The notes under the pieces: generated by a model
Databases searched by the model: none
The model's input: the letters and a program-made list of their open reading frames with translations, nothing else
Told to the model about the DNA's origin: nothing
Origin: Bicyclus anynana
Lineage: Eukaryota > Arthropoda > Insecta > Lepidoptera > Nymphalidae
Assembly: GCF_947172395.1 (NCBI RefSeq)
Contig: NC_069086.1
Coordinates: 18,303,572 to 18,367,571 of the forward strand
Reading direction: 5' to 3'
Length of the DNA: 64,000 bases
In this document: positions 62,580 to 64,000 of the stretch, one piece after another
Position numbering within the stretch: position 1 is the first letter of the stretch
Layout of the letters: every line of letters begins with the position of its first letter
Made by a program: the position numbers and the translations under genes

Positions 62580-63939
62580 ATTTTTGTTACATGTAGTTTT
62601 TATTAACAAAAATAGGTTTTGTTATTATTGTGCAGGATACAGGCTTCCTTTTTCTAATAGAAGGAATTGTTAGGAGGAGTTATGATTAAAAAGATAATAA
62701 TGCTTTTTTATTGTCTTAATAAAATTTTACTTATAAAGCACAAGCAATCATCACATCACTGCAATTAAACAATATTTTAAAATCAACTTATACCAGGTAT
62801 AACAACTTACAATCAACCTGTACAGTAAAAATGCTAAAACAGTTCAATTCCTGATCTCATATAGTAATTAATAACAGTATTTTGTACTATACATTGATAA
62901 TATGCTAGTATAATGTATAAAACTATTTTGAGAATGTAATAAGAACCCATTTCTACGAATTAAGATACAAATATATGACCATTATGAAGAGCACCATGCT
63001 ACTTTACTCTCTTAGTATTATAAAAAAAAATATGTGTTAGTGGAAATTTACAACATAACATTACTCTAGGCCTAAACTGACAATTAGTTTTTCGATTGAT
63101 ATTTCCAGTTAACTTTTATCTTATCTGATGGTAACTAGTTGATATATTTGCTAGTGCATTCGAAAGGTAATATACTAGTTTTATACCTCATACGTACATT
63201 AAAAAACAAAAAAATTATAATAACCCAAACCGGGATAACAACTGTTTAGATTGACAGTCCACAACAATATTAATCAATAACAATAAAAATATAGAAAGAC
63301 AGACATTTCATTTTTTTATTGAATAGGCAATCTGCAGTAGATATGATTATAATTTAACACTAGCGGACGCCCGCGACTTCGTCCGCGTGGAATTCAGTTT
63401 TTCACAAATCCCGCGGGAACCATGGATTTTTCCGGGATAAAAAGTAGTCTGTGTTAATCCAGAGCAGAATCTATTTCCATTCCGAATTTCAGCCAAATCG
63501 CTTCAGTAGCCGCAGCGTAAAGGAGTAACAAACATACACACTTTCACACAAACTTTCGCCTTTATAATATTAGTGTGATAATGTGATGAAAGGTGCAGTA
63601 ATAAAAATTTCAAAGTAGGTATTTTTTAATTTTTACCACTAAAATTAAATTGTGTTAATGATCATGCATATACCTTTTTTATAATTTTACTTTAATCACA
63701 ACATTGTCCAATTTTTTTTTCACTATCAATTTACAAAGAACAAAGGTTTTATGGTTATGGTATCAATAACCATACATTGATTATTATGAACAAACCCAGT
63801 GCAGTAAAAATAAATTTTATAATGGCAAAAGGTACTCTCTCTCCTGTATCACACTCTACTTGAAATTAATTTCGATTTAGACCTTAGAAAAGATATCTAT
63901 GATGCACACTAGACTTGTTAAAATTAAAACAATACATTA
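62580..63939 (-). other. Probable 3'UTR of the right-edge gene
   Basis: On the minus strand a stop at 63942-63940 is followed by AT-rich sequence; a minus-strand AATAAA at about 62713-62708 is a candidate end. An interspersed repeat lies at 63358-63575. The extent is inferred, not shown. Confidence 0.35.
63358..63575 (+). repeat. Interspersed 'actagcggacgcccgcgact' family copy
   Basis: Best-preserved copy: 'tcgtccgcgtggaattcagt', 'tttcacaaatcccgcgggaa', 'ccatggatttttccgggata', ending 'tttataatattagtgtgata'. Other copies are at 19357-19690 and 42834-43195. Confidence 0.8.
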
Positions 63940-64000
63940 TTAATTAGAATCGTCAGTGTTTTCATTGTGCTCGTCAGTTTTGTACTGTTTCTTATTGGAG
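63940..64000 (-). CDS. C-terminal end of an unidentified gene (partial)
   Basis: The minus strand from the window edge reads SNKKQYKTDEHNENTDDSN and a TAA at 63942-63940. The polar, acidic/basic text looks like a real C-terminal tail, but 19 residues are too few to name the protein. It would continue past base 64000. Confidence 0.45.
   Translation of the reverse strand, partial: SNKKQYKTDEHNENTDDSN

Noticed and set aside
1..64000. CRISPR array, operon or phage region
   Set aside because: All coding evidence is eukaryotic with spliced genes; tandem repeats seen have no spacer pattern.

Overview
The window is nuclear DNA from an insect, almost certainly a butterfly or moth (Lepidoptera). The genes have GT-AG introns and are conserved animal genes. 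The spaces between them hold tRNA-headed SINEs, fragments of RTE-like and Jockey-like non-LTR retrotransposons, and interspersed repeats of the kind common in Lepidoptera (tRNA-like boxes such as 'gtgatagcccagtggata', an RT tail that reads through 'tccattgctggaca', and the 'cgcccgcgacttcgtccgc' repeat). I see no bacterial operon, CRISPR array or viral genome.

Layout. 1-22217 (-): Nup205, a scaffold nucleoporin. Thirty exons chain together in phase, giving about 1,803 codons, and the gene runs off the left edge. 24545-28408 (-): CMTR2 (Drosophila adrift), the mRNA cap-2 2'-O-methyltransferase, four exons, 692 aa. 29348-30859 (+): RBM45-like RNA-binding protein, one coding exon, 503 aa, head to head with CMTR2. 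32563-33889 (-): an unrecognised 227-aa coiled-coil protein in two exons. 36751-38506 (+): IMP3, a U3 snoRNP protein, four exons, 182 aa. About 39637-41400 (-): a 5'-truncated, frameshifted non-LTR retrotransposon. 41703-44453 (-): a zeste-type Myb/SANT protein, five exons, 267 aa. 46059-56364 (+): Raf kinase (pole hole/BRAF orthologue), modelled as 13 exons and 746 aa, with a probable 3'UTR reaching about 61.28 kb. 62495-62567 (+): tRNA-Val(AAC). 63940-64000 (-): the last codons of another gene that continues past the right edge.

The genes do not form a functional cluster. They are housekeeping or signalling genes: nuclear pore, mRNA cap methylation, RNA binding, pre-rRNA processing and MAPK signalling. 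Three neighbouring pairs are head to head: CMTR2/RBM45, coiled-coil gene/IMP3 and zeste-like/Raf. The first pair is close enough for a shared promoter region.

The most interesting signals are local. A Nup205 exon sits in a 155-bp tandem duplication. Decayed copies of the 3' end of a Raf kinase exon form a ladder in the following intron, and a fragment of another Raf exon is repeated in its own intron. Raf also has a 45-nt symmetric candidate cassette exon with a stop codon across its donor. A SINE has landed in the splice-acceptor region of a Nup205 exon. Several foldback or inverted-repeat elements occur, and TAGGG-like arrays sit inside an interspersed repeat. I found no clear new multi-gene system. 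All exon models rest on reading frame, phase and splice consensus, with family knowledge recalled from memory and no alignment or RNA data.
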